From an uncultured Bacteroidales bacterium (GTDB taxonomy: Bacteria > Bacteroidota > Bacteroidia > Bacteroidales > Paludibacteraceae): DNA of 64,000 nt. The position numbers and the translations under genes are program-made. Shown in pieces: positions 26,949 through 36,000 of this stretch. Where the stretch lies: assembly GCA_902766045.1 (NCBI GenBank), contig CACXCA010000074.1, forward strand, positions 1 through 64,000, read 5' to 3'. The notes beneath the pieces are model-generated. The model saw nothing but the letters and a program-made list of their open reading frames with translations, was not told where the DNA came from and ran no database searches. Within the stretch, counting starts at the first letter, position 1; each line of letters opens with the position of its first letter.

Positions 26949-28640
26949 TTATTTCTTACTGTTAAGTTCTTCTTCTTTCGCCTTCAATTGCTCATCAATG
27001 TTAATTGGTGATTTCATCTTATCCAGCTCTTTTATCTCTTGTTCCAATATTTTTTTATACTCACTTACCAAAGATTTGTATTCCTGCATATCACGAATAT
27101 TATCCAAATCCCAATCGGTTTCCATATGATGGAAGCTTCTAAAGCCTTTTTCAAGTGCTTTCTTCAGACAATTTATTGCTTCTTGTTTCTCTCCTATCAA
27201 TGAGTAGTAGCATGCATTGTTATAATACGAACTAGCCTGATTTAATTCTGGATCTTCAATCATCTTTTTAAATGCTGCTTTCGCTTCTTCATTTTTACCT
27301 AAGAATAATAACACATAAGCATGGGATGATGTGTTTCCATCTGGATCTAATTCAAGTAATTTATTGAAATCCTTCTTTGCTAACTCTTTTTTGCCAAGTT
27401 TTTCATAACATCTTCCACGACTTGAATATGCATGGATAGCAGAAGGAGACAACGTTATGGCCATTGAAAGATCCTCTATCGCATCTTCATACTGTTTCAT
27501 CTTAATTTTAAACTCAGCACGTTTACGATATGAATAACTATTATCAGGTGCTTTCTTAACCAGTTGGTCGATCACCTCCATTGCCTTATCCATCTTATAC
27601 ATATCGGCATAGAGACCAGCTTTCGATCCAAGGTCTTCTACATTTGTTGTATCCAACTTTAATGCCAGATCAATGTATTTCATTGCATTCTCGACGTGAC
27701 CTAACTTTTTATAGCAGTAATAAAAACGACGAGCGATCACTGCAGAAAACTCTTTTGATATAGCTTTATCATAATACGGAAGAGCCGTTTTAAATTCATT
27801 ATTCACCTCGTATATCTCACCGATATAGAATGGCCAATGAGCGTCTTCTGGATTCTTCATCATTTGGACTTTCAATTTCGAAGCCATCATCTGATATGCA
27901 TCATCAGGCATAGTCAGCATCAAATTAACAGCCTTCCGCTGTTCTGAATTAAGCAATAAAGCAGAGATGATGTTTTCTGTTGCTTCATCATATTTCTTTT
28001 GTTTTTTATAAGCAGCTGCCTTAAATGCATAAGCTTCTGGATATGAGTTGTCTAACGAAGCAGCGTAATCGAATTGTTTGATTGCTTCATCATATTTCTC
28101 CTTTTCTAAAAGGTTTCGTCCGAGACCCATATACGCAATTACCGATCCTGGTTTTAGCGATAATATCTTTTTATAATCAGCATCTGACTGAGAATAGTTG
28201 GATTGATAGAAATAAATATCTGCTCGTTTTTCGTATAAAACTGTGGAGCTTGGACATTTCTTGATACCCATATTTAAATCCGCAAGTGCTTTGACGGTAT
28301 CCTCCATCTCAAGGTATATATACGAACGTGTGTTATAAATAGACTCAATGAATGGCACATCCGCTGATGGAATGAATTTCAAAGCTTCTCCCATCATATT
28401 CAGGGCTCTACCATACTCATTATATCTTGCAAGAATATACCCCATCCAATAGTGTGAATATCCACTCTTCGGATTCTCCTTTACATCCTTATAAAAAGAC
28501 TCATAAGCGTTGCTATAATCTTTTTGCTCTAGATACTCAATACCTTTCTTATAATTAGGAGTCTCCGGCCTTTTCGCAGGCTTGCCAAACGCACAACTCA
28601 TCATTCCTAAGAAAGTAATTAAGAAAATTATTCTCTTCAT
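26949..28640 (-). CDS. TPR-repeat protein, paralogue of its neighbour
   Basis: A 563-residue protein beginning with a hydrophobic leader and a possible lipobox (L-G-M-M-S-C16). About thirteen tetratricopeptide repeats follow, for example YSNAYESFYKDVKENPKSGYSHYWMGY and YEDAIEDLSMAITLSPSAIHAYSSRGRCYEKLG-type units. It lacks the TonB-C domain of the downstream gene; instead it ends in a Lys/Glu-rich coil (IKELDKMKSP to LNSKK). It is the first gene of a two-gene operon with its own promoter. TPR arrays bind proteins, so both products are probably scaffolds of one envelope complex, but no partner can be named. Confidence 0.75.
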   Translation of the reverse strand: MKRIIFLITFLGMMSCAFGKPAKRPETPNYKKGIEYLEQKDYSNAYESFYKDVKENPKSGYSHYWMGYILARYNEYGRALNMMGEALKFIPSADVPFIESIYNTRSYIYLEMEDTVKALADLNMGIKKCPSSTVLYEKRADIYFYQSNYSQSDADYKKILSLKPGSVIAYMGLGRNLLEKEKYDEAIKQFDYAASLDNSYPEAYAFKAAAYKKQKKYDEATENIISALLLNSEQRKAVNLMLTMPDDAYQMMASKLKVQMMKNPEDAHWPFYIGEIYEVNNEFKTALPYYDKAISKEFSAVIARRFYYCYKKLGHVENAMKYIDLALKLDTTNVEDLGSKAGLYADMYKMDKAMEVIDQLVKKAPDNSYSYRKRAEFKIKMKQYEDAIEDLSMAITLSPSAIHAYSSRGRCYEKLGKKELAKKDFNKLLELDPDGNTSSHAYVLLFLGKNEEAKAAFKKMIEDPELNQASSYYNNACYYSLIGEKQEAINCLKKALEKGFRSFHHMETDWDLDNIRDMQEYKSLVSEYKKILEQEIKELDKMKSPINIDEQLKAKEEELNSKK

Positions 28641-28699
28641 ACTAATACAATTTTAAGTTCACATATCGGGAATAAATCTATCGATAATCGATTGTTTCA

Positions 28700-28731
28700 C
28701 AAATATAGGAAAGACTTATATTAAAAACAAA
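28700..28731 (-). promoter_or_regulatory. Promoter of the TPR operon
   Basis: Minus strand TTTG (plus 28728-28731), 20-base spacer, TATATTTG (plus 28700-28707); full consensus, about 60 bases before the ATG at 28640. Confidence 0.75.
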
Positions 28732-28847
28732 AAAGAAACATTAATTTAAAATAATTCGAATTTATATTTTAACATCTTTTTATGAACATTTTTACACATA
28801 CCTATTCAAAATAGGTTATTCGTAACAGATAATTCAAATTTTACTTT

Positions 28848-28855
28848 TATTTTTG
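28848..28855 (+). promoter_or_regulatory. -7 box for the nucleotidyltransferase-galE operon
   Basis: TATTTTTG, 33 bases before ATG 28889, divergent from the TPR promoter. No clear -33 element. Confidence 0.45.
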
Positions 28856-28888
28856 TAAGATAAAATAGATATAAATTTTGCAATAAAT

Positions 28889-29794
28889 ATGAAACCTACA
28901 TTATTAGTATTAGCGGCTGGTATGGGAAGTCGTTACGGAGGTCTCAAGCAGTTGGATGGATTGGGACCTAATGGTGAAACCATCATGGATTATTCCATAT
29001 ACGATGCTATTCGTGCCGGCTTTGGCAAAGTTGTCTTCGTGATACGTCACACCTTTGAAAACGATTTCAGAGAAAAAATCATCCCAAAATACGATAAATC
29101 AATTGACGTAGAGGTTGTTTTTCAAGAACTGGATTCCCTTCCTGCAGGTTTCAAAGCTCCTGCGGATCGTGTTAAGCCATGGGGAACAAACCATGCTATC
29201 ATGATGGGTGAGAAAGCAATAAACGAACCTTTCGCAGTAATTAATGCAGATGATTTTTACGGCAAAGAGAGTTTTCAGATTCTAGCGGATGCTCTTAACT
29301 CAATGGCGGGCACTAAAAATAACTACTGCATGGTAGGATATCGATTGGGTAACACATTATCTGAGAGCGGACACGTCTCTCGTGGAGTATGCCAAACAGA
29401 TGCAAATAAAAAACTAACTACTGTAGTAGAGCATTATGAGGTACAACGCAAAAATGATACTGTTATATTTAAGGATCAAGAAAGCGGTGAATACAAAACA
29501 ATAGACGAGAATCTACCCGTTTCAATGAACATGTGGGGATTCACGCCTGACTATTTTGAGCACTCAAACAAAGATTTTAAGGAATTCCTTCAAGCTAATG
29601 CCGATAATATCAAAGCAGAGTATGGAATTCCAACCATGGTAAATAAACTGATTCAATCTAACACAGCTACTATCAAGGTTCTTGATACTCCATGCAAATG
29701 GTTTGGTGTGACCTATCAAGAGGATAGACCTTCAGTGGTAGCTAAAATTCATCAATTAATTCAATCAGGGATTTACCCTTCAAAATTATTTTAA
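28889..29794 (+). CDS. Sugar-phosphate nucleotidyltransferase
   Basis: A 301-residue cytoplasmic enzyme with the NTP-transferase signature LAAGMGSRYGGLKQLDGLGP at residues 7-26 (nucleotide-binding G-x-G-x-R and the catalytic lysine). A later I-N-A-D-D-F-Y-G segment carries the Mg-binding aspartate pair. The fold is that of UTP-glucose-1-phosphate uridylyltransferases and relatives. Six bases separate it from galE, so it likely makes the UDP-sugar that GalE epimerises. The exact substrate (glucose-1-phosphate, or another sugar phosphate) is not decided by the sequence. Confidence 0.8.
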   Translation: MKPTLLVLAAGMGSRYGGLKQLDGLGPNGETIMDYSIYDAIRAGFGKVVFVIRHTFENDFREKIIPKYDKSIDVEVVFQELDSLPAGFKAPADRVKPWGTNHAIMMGEKAINEPFAVINADDFYGKESFQILADALNSMAGTKNNYCMVGYRLGNTLSESGHVSRGVCQTDANKKLTTVVEHYEVQRKNDTVIFKDQESGEYKTIDENLPVSMNMWGFTPDYFEHSNKDFKEFLQANADNIKAEYGIPTMVNKLIQSNTATIKVLDTPCKWFGVTYQEDRPSVVAKIHQLIQSGIYPSKLF

Positions 29795-29799
29795 GAATA

Positions 29800-30840
29800 A
29801 TGGGAAAAGGAAAGATATTAGTCACAGGTGGAACTGGTTATATCGGATCACACACCGTTGTCGAACTCTGCAATGCCGGTTACGAACCAATCATAATCGA
29901 CAACCTATCTAATTCTAACATCAATGTATTAGAGGGCATCAAGACTATCACCGGACATCCTGTAACCTACGAAAACATTGATTGCAAAGACTATAATTCA
30001 TTAGAACGATTCTTAGAGAAACATTCTGAGATAGTTGCCATCGCTCATTTCGCTGCATCAAAATCAGTAGGAGAATCTGTTAACAATCCATTGTTATACT
30101 ACAGAAATAACATCTTGTCTCTGATTAACTTGTTGCAACTAATGGCTAAGTTCAACATCAAAAACATAGTCTTCTCATCCTCATGTACCGTGTATGGACA
30201 AGCAGACGTCTTGCCTGTTACAGAGCAAACACCTATCAAACCTGCCTCTTCTCCATACGGCAGTACCAAACAGATGTGCGAGACTATCCTTCAAGATGCT
30301 GCATTTGCAAATAAAGACTTAAATGCGATACTGTTACGGTATTTTAATCCTATCGGAGCTCATCCAAGTGCTGAAATAGGTGAATTGCCGAATGGTATTC
30401 CTAATAACCTGCTGCCTTATATCACACAGACTGCAGCTGGCATCCGCAAAGAACTTAGTGTCTTTGGAGATGACTACAACACACCTGACGGAAGCTGTAT
30501 TCGTGATTATATCAATGTTGTGGATCTGGCAAAGGCTCATGTTGTTGCTCTGAACAGAATGGTTGAAGGACAAAACAAAAAGAATATCGAAATATTTAAC
30601 CTTGGAACAGGTGAGGGTGTTTCTGTTTTGGAGATCATCCGTACATTCGAAAAAGCAACCGGTGTGAAAGTTCCATACAAGATTGCCCCTCGCAGAGCTG
30701 GTGATATTGAGAAAGTATGGGCAGACACTTCGTATGCCAATAAAGAACTTGGATGGAAGGCTGAAACAAGTTTAGAGGATACCCTGCTATCGGCATGGAA
30801 TTGGCAAAAAAAATTAGCTGAAAAGAATTTGGGGAACTAA
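29800..30840 (+). CDS. galE: UDP-glucose 4-epimerase
   Basis: A 346-residue short-chain dehydrogenase/reductase-type epimerase that interconverts UDP-glucose and UDP-galactose. The NAD-binding motif G10-G-T-G-Y-I-G16 and the catalytic Y153-x-x-x-K157 (PYGSTKQ) with S127/T130 upstream are all present, and the R-D-Y-I-x-V-x-D segment is typical of GalE. Length is standard. It is co-transcribed with the nucleotidyltransferase. A small hairpin overlaps its stop codon, and clpS follows after 25 bases. Confidence 0.93.
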   Translation: MGKGKILVTGGTGYIGSHTVVELCNAGYEPIIIDNLSNSNINVLEGIKTITGHPVTYENIDCKDYNSLERFLEKHSEIVAIAHFAASKSVGESVNNPLLYYRNNILSLINLLQLMAKFNIKNIVFSSSCTVYGQADVLPVTEQTPIKPASSPYGSTKQMCETILQDAAFANKDLNAILLRYFNPIGAHPSAEIGELPNGIPNNLLPYITQTAAGIRKELSVFGDDYNTPDGSCIRDYINVVDLAKAHVVALNRMVEGQNKKNIEIFNLGTGEGVSVLEIIRTFEKATGVKVPYKIAPRRAGDIEKVWADTSYANKELGWKAETSLEDTLLSAWNWQKKLAEKNLGN

Positions 30841-30850
30841 CAGGTTCCCC
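30831..30850 (+). terminator. Small hairpin at the end of galE
   Basis: GGGGAAC (30831-30837) pairs with GTTCCCC (30844-30850), loop TAACAG containing the galE stop codon, followed by T-rich sequence. It may end or weaken transcription before clpS. Confidence 0.45.
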
Positions 30851-30865
30851 CTATTTATTTATACT

Positions 30866-31168
30866 ATGGCGGAAGGACAAAACGCGGTAAAAGAATACAC
30901 TCATACAAGTTTAAAGGAACCTCACCAATATAAAGTGATTTTCCATAACGACAACTTTACTACTTTTGATTTCGTAATAGAAGTACTGGTATTGGTCTTC
31001 CACAAATCCACCGAAGAAGCTCAGACATTAACCATCAAAGTGGATCAGGAAGGACAGGCCGTTGTGGGTATTTACTCATACGACATGGCGGTCACCAAAA
31101 CAGAAAAGGCAACTCAAATGGCACAAAATGAGGGTTTTCCACTTCATATAACATTTGAACAAGTGTAA
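30866..31168 (+). CDS. clpS: ATP-dependent Clp protease adaptor ClpS
   Basis: A 100-residue cytoplasmic adaptor that delivers N-degron substrates to ClpAP/ClpCP. The core matches ClpS: P-H-Q-Y-K-V-I-F-H-N-D-N-F-T-T at about 20-34, with the N-degron-binding N-D pair, then the helix FVIEVLVLVFHKS and the strand V-V-G-I-Y-S-Y-D. The N-terminal tail is short and disordered, as usual. Bacteroidetes members have this form. Its partner (clpA/clpC) is not in the window. Confidence 0.9.
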   Translation: MAEGQNAVKEYTHTSLKEPHQYKVIFHNDNFTTFDFVIEVLVLVFHKSTEEAQTLTIKVDQEGQAVVGIYSYDMAVTKTEKATQMAQNEGFPLHITFEQV

Positions 31169-31201
31169 AACCCTCACCTAATTGTATCGTGTACGATTCT
31201 A

Positions 31202-31624
31202 TTATTTCAACTTAAATAATACAGGTAACGTGTAGCGACTGCGGACCACCTTACCATCTCGTTCTGCCGGTGTCCATTTAGGCATTGATTTCACCATACG
31301 TATTGCTTCTGAATCCAGACTTGGATCTACACTCTTCTGCACGTTTACGTCCTGAATTGTACCGTCCTTATTTATAACAAATGTAACTATCACACGTCCT
31401 TGTACATTCCGACTCTGAGCATCTTCTGGATAGATCAACTCTCCTTCCATATACTCCACCATGCTTTTCAATCCACCAGGGAATGAAGCAATCTTATCTA
31501 CAGCTACATATACAGTATTGTCTCCTCCTTGTTTTTTTACAACAGGCTTTCTACTTGACTGGGCATTTGCCACATAAGCGATCATTAAAAAAAATGATAC
31601 AAATAATATAACTATCTTTTTCAT
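31202..31624 (-). CDS. Secreted TonB C-terminal-domain protein
   Basis: A 140-residue protein with a cleavable signal peptide (MKKIVILFVSFFLMIAYVANA-Q) and a TonB-C domain (about 45-140: FPGGLKSMVEYM, NVQGRVIVTFVINKDG, then DSEAIRMVKSMPKWTPAERDGK and SRYTLPVLFKLK). A classical TonB would keep a transmembrane anchor and a Pro-rich spacer; both are missing, so it would be a free periplasmic TonB-C module. The closest sequence in the window is the C-terminus of the TPR protein at 24835-26943. It has its own promoter and is a single-gene unit. Confidence 0.8.
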   Translation of the reverse strand: MKKIVILFVSFFLMIAYVANAQSSRKPVVKKQGGDNTVYVAVDKIASFPGGLKSMVEYMEGELIYPEDAQSRNVQGRVIVTFVINKDGTIQDVNVQKSVDPSLDSEAIRMVKSMPKWTPAERDGKVVRSRYTLPVLFKLK

Positions 31625-31652
31625 GGCATCTAAATTTAGGGTTTCTGTCCTA

Positions 31653-31682
31653 CAAATATAGGAATCCTATTTAAATACACAA
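31653..31682 (-). promoter_or_regulatory. Promoter of the TonB-C gene
   Basis: Minus strand TTG (plus 31680-31682), 19-base spacer, TATATTTG (plus 31653-31660); complete match. Confidence 0.7.
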
Positions 31683-31761
31683 GTAAAAAACGTTTTTATT
31701 ATTCGTATCAGTAAAAGTTGTTCTTTATCAGATGAACTATCATGAAGTTCTTGCAGGCTAT

Positions 31762-32910
31762 TTATCGAGAAACTTTCATCTCATCCATTCGGTAAAATTC
31801 TTCCTTCAATGTGCCATTCTGACTCATTTCCATGAGTTTTTTCAAACTATCAGAAGGCTCAGAAGATTCCACGTTAGAGCGCATTCTCTCTTCCGAGATA
31901 AATATCTCAATGTAATCGTAATAGTCTTCCAACGAAAGGACTGGCAGGTCATAAATCAAAACATACTCATCTAATCCATCACTATATCGCTGATTTTCTT
32001 CCTTACTGAATCCAAAAATCAGACCCCTAATTTTATTTATTCCAAATACTTCCACCGCTCTTTTCTCTGCTATCGTTCTCTCATACCTTATCTCATGCTC
32101 CTCTTTCAATCTTTCTTCCACTTTTGAATAGTAGTTATGGGACCAAGAACTAGAAAATTCATCAACCATTTTCTCATATCGTCTTCCAAGATACCTACAA
32201 CAATATCCATATCCGAGCAACTGAATCATTTTCCGTCGGAACTCAGTATCATTTCGTCTAAAGTCATCACCCGTAATTTCCACCTCCAACGATAATTTTG
32301 CGTTAGGATTTTGCATACAAGTGGCTATAACCGAGTCTCTATCAAACAACATTTTTGTATATGCCTTCTTATTATCCTTCCAGTAATCACTTCCTATAAA
32401 CGAATCAAATGATCCTTCCTTTTTGGCATTGAGACATCTATCCATGTATCGGCAAAAGCGATCATTGACGGGAAGATTCAAATGCTTCTTAATAGAATCT
32501 ACATGATTTGCATAAAAATCTGTCACGTAACTCATTGTCTCAATCCACGACTTCTCATCCAACACACATGATTGTCGTATTTGATACAATCTGGCATAAA
32601 AGATTCCGATGATGAAATCTAAATCCCGCGTTATAGCATCTGCAAATCGTGCAGGTAACCCGTATTGCTCATTCACAGGAATATCATAGGTGATGACTCT
32701 ACCAGCAAGACGCATACAATCATTCTGATTTTTATAAGCTTCCTCTACATGCTCTAAAAAATATGCACTTGCCATTTTCTTGGCATCATTCAAGGATTGT
32801 CGTTCTAACTCAGAAGCAAAAGCTTGAGCATCACACTGAGCGGAGACAGATGAGACAAATGCCAACTCTGCCACCAAACATACGATAAATAACTTTATAA
32901 AGTATTTCAT
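31762..32910 (-). CDS. Secreted hypothetical protein (382 aa)
   Basis: From ATG 32910 this gives 382 residues with a signal peptide ending at about S24-A-Q (FVSSVSA-Q). A longer frame up to 33054 would put 48 extra residues, partly read from a repeat, in front of the signal, so it is rejected. The mature protein is charged and mostly helical, with scattered cysteines and no motif I recognise. A long K/E/R-rich helix (about 255-310, including SKVEERLKEEHEIRYERTIAEKRAVEVFGINKI-type content) suggests a coiled coil. No function is proposed. It lies downstream of a palindromic repeat cluster. Confidence 0.6.
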   Translation of the reverse strand: MKYFIKLFIVCLVAELAFVSSVSAQCDAQAFASELERQSLNDAKKMASAYFLEHVEEAYKNQNDCMRLAGRVITYDIPVNEQYGLPARFADAITRDLDFIIGIFYARLYQIRQSCVLDEKSWIETMSYVTDFYANHVDSIKKHLNLPVNDRFCRYMDRCLNAKKEGSFDSFIGSDYWKDNKKAYTKMLFDRDSVIATCMQNPNAKLSLEVEITGDDFRRNDTEFRRKMIQLLGYGYCCRYLGRRYEKMVDEFSSSWSHNYYSKVEERLKEEHEIRYERTIAEKRAVEVFGINKIRGLIFGFSKEENQRYSDGLDEYVLIYDLPVLSLEDYYDYIEIFISEERMRSNVESSEPSDSLKKLMEMSQNGTLKEEFYRMDEMKVSR

Positions 32911-32998
32911 ACCTTTTGATTTATTTCTGGACATGTCATTTATGAATATAAATAGAGATGTTATAATATTGTGATGATCTATCCGAATATTAATAGAA

Positions 32999-33069
32999 AC
33001 GCAGGGTCCAAATATAGATAGAGACGCAGGGTCCAAATATAGATAGAGACGCACGGCCGTGCGTCTCTA
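32999..33069. repeat. Two 25-bp tandem repeats followed by a 26-bp palindrome
   Basis: A 25-bp unit (beginning ACGCAGGGTCC) occurs at 32999-33023 and again at 33024-33048, and runs straight into a perfect 26-bp palindrome at 33044-33069 centred on GCACGG/CCGTGC. The palindrome belongs to the kind of short GAGACGC...GCGTCTC elements scattered in Bacteroidetes genomes. It lies between purL (3' end) and the secreted unknown. Confidence 0.85.
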
Positions 33070-33098
33070 CAGAACAAAAATCAAAAATAATTTAAAAA

Positions 33099-36000
33099 TT
33101 ATCTTTTAGATTCAATCCATTTCTTAGCATTCACAAATGCCTCTAACCATGGCGTTACCTCATCAGAATCTTTTCGATCAGTAGGATAATAAGCCCATTG
33201 CCAAGGGAAGATAGCACGCTCCAAGTGTGGCATCATCGCCAAGTGTCTGCCATCCTTCGAACAAACACCAGCCACATTATACATAGAACCGTTTGGATTT
33301 GCTGGATAGCCTTCGTATGTATATTTAGCAATCACATTGTATTTGCTCTCTTCATAAGGGAAGTCAAACTTACCTTCTCCGTGAGCTACCCAGACTCCCA
33401 ACTTGCTACCAGACAAAGAACCGAACATCACTGAGTTATTCTCAGGAATCGTCAGTCCGACAAAGTTAGACTCAAACTTATGTGAATTGTTATGCAACAT
33501 CTTGTGTTTCTTCTCATGTTCTGGATATAGCAACTCCAATTCTGCCATCAACTGACATCCGTTACAAATACCCAAGCTCAATGTATCTTCACGTGCATAG
33601 AACTTTTTCAAAGTCTCCTTTGCCTTCTCGCTGTAACGGAAACCGCCAGCCCATCCTTTAGCAGAGCCCAACACATCTGAATTAGAGAATCCACCACAGA
33701 AGACAATCATATTCACATCTTCCAACGTTTCACGTCCGGAAGTCAAGTCAGTCATGTGAACATCCTTCACATCAAATCCAGCCAAGTACAATGAGTAAGC
33801 CATCTCGCGCTCGCCATTTGTACCCTTCTCACGGATGATAGCAGCTTTAACACCAGAGCGACCTTTGCGGTCAGCCGTCAATCCTAACTTAGAAAGTTTA
33901 CCTGCAAATGAATCATTAAATTGGAACTGAAGAGGTTGTGATTTATAATTCTCATAACGTTCCTTTGCACATTGCTCGCCACTCTGTTTACGATCCAATA
34001 AATAGGATGATTTATACCATACATCACGCAAAGCGTCAATATCGAAGACCTCTTTTTTGTCATCTTTCTCAACCACGATCTTACGTTCGTCAGAAGGACG
34101 AGCTATCATGGCGAAACCGATTCCTGCATTATGAAGGATCTTCTCAACTTCAGATTTCTTCTCAACTTGAATCAAAACACCAGGATTTTCAGAGAATAAA
34201 ATCTTTACCAACTCCTTTTCTGGAATATCTTTCAAATTCACATCCAAACCACCCTTGGTATTTGCAAAACACATTTCAAGTAAAGCAGTGATCAGACCAC
34301 CCTCTGAGATATCATGTCCTGCAAGAATCAATCCCTTGTTGATCAATTCCTGTATTGTGTTGAATGCATCAACGAAGTATTCTGGGTTCTGAACAGTAGG
34401 TACATCTGCACCTACCTTATTCAAAGTGGCAGCTAATGCAGAACCACCCAGTTTTAATGTATCGAAAGAGAAATCTATATGATAAACATACGTCTCTTTC
34501 TTGTTAATCAACACTGGTGATACAATCTTACGTATATCAGATACTTCAGCACCAGCAGATATAATTACAGTACCAGGTGAGAACACTTTATCCTGACCAT
34601 ATTTTTGAGTCATAGACAAAGAATCTTTTCCTGTAGGAATATTAATACCTAAATCAATAGCAAAGTTACTACAAGCTTCCACTGCCTTATACAGACGAGC
34701 ATCTTCACCTGGGTTCTTACAAGGCCACATCCAGTTAGCACTTAAAGAAACACTCTGAATACCATCTGTCAATGGTGCCCATACAATATTGGTAAGCGCC
34801 TCTGCGATAGCCATAACAGAACCAGCCGCAGAATCAACCATTGCCACAGCAGGAGCATGACCGATAGATGTTGCAATACCACTCTTTCCACGATAATCCA
34901 ATGCAACAGCACCTAAATCATTCAGAGGCAACTGCAATTCACCAGCACATTGCTGACGAGCGATCTTACCTGTCACAGAACGGTCCACTTTATTTGTCAA
35001 CCAATCCTTGCAAGCAACAGATTCCAATTGAAGAACATCATTAATATATGTCTGAATCTTCTTATCATCTGTTTCCACGGCAGCATATTTCTCTTCTACT
35101 GTGTTATCTGTGATAACCGTACGAGGAGGTTTTCCAATCATATAATCCAAGCGAAGGTTGATCGGTTGATCACCGTTGGCACGTTGGAAAACAAATTGCA
35201 TATCACCTGTCGTCTCTCCTACCACATACATAGGAGCACGCTCACGATCTGCTATTCTTTGAATTAAATCGATATCTTTCTCTTTCACCAGGAAGCCCAT
35301 ACGCTCCTGACTCTCATTACCAATAATCTCCTTATCAGACAAAGTAGGATCTCCAATTGGTAATTTATCCATATCTATCTTACCACCAGTTGCTTCAACC
35401 AATTCAGAAAGACAGTTCAAATGTCCTCCTGCACCATGATCATGAATAGATACGATAGGATTATTATCTGATTCTGCCAATGTACGGATCACATTGGAGA
35501 CACGTTTTTGCATTTCTGGATTAGCACGCTGAACAGCATTCAGCTCAATAGCATTCGAATATTGTCCTGTCTCTACAGAAGAAACAGCACCGCCGCCCAT
35601 TCCGATACGATAATTATCACCGCCCATGACAATGACTTTCTCTCCTGGCTCTGGGTCACCCTTCAAACTATCTTTTTGTTTGGCAAATCCGACACCACCT
35701 GCCAACATGATTACTTTATCATAAGCGAACTTCTTATCATTCTCTGCATGCTCAAAAGTAAGCAGTGAACCACAGATAAGAGGCTGACCGAACTTATTTC
35801 CGAAGTCACTGGCTCCATTAGATGCCTTAATCAAGATCTGCTCAGGTGTTTGGTACAACCATTTACGAGGATTCATGATATCCTCCCAATGACGACCGGG
35901 TGTCGTACGAGGATAAGAAGTCATATAAACTGCCGTACCCGCAATTGGTAAACTTGCTTTACCACCGCCAAGACGGTCACGAATCTCTCCACCAGTACCC

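Noticed and set aside
24800..28700. Phase-variable invertible promoter near the TPR operon
   Set aside because: I found no long inverted repeats flanking the promoter region, and no invertase gene in the window.
32911..33054. Longer N-terminus for the secreted 382-residue protein
   Set aside because: It is partly translated from the 25-bp repeats and would mask the signal peptide.
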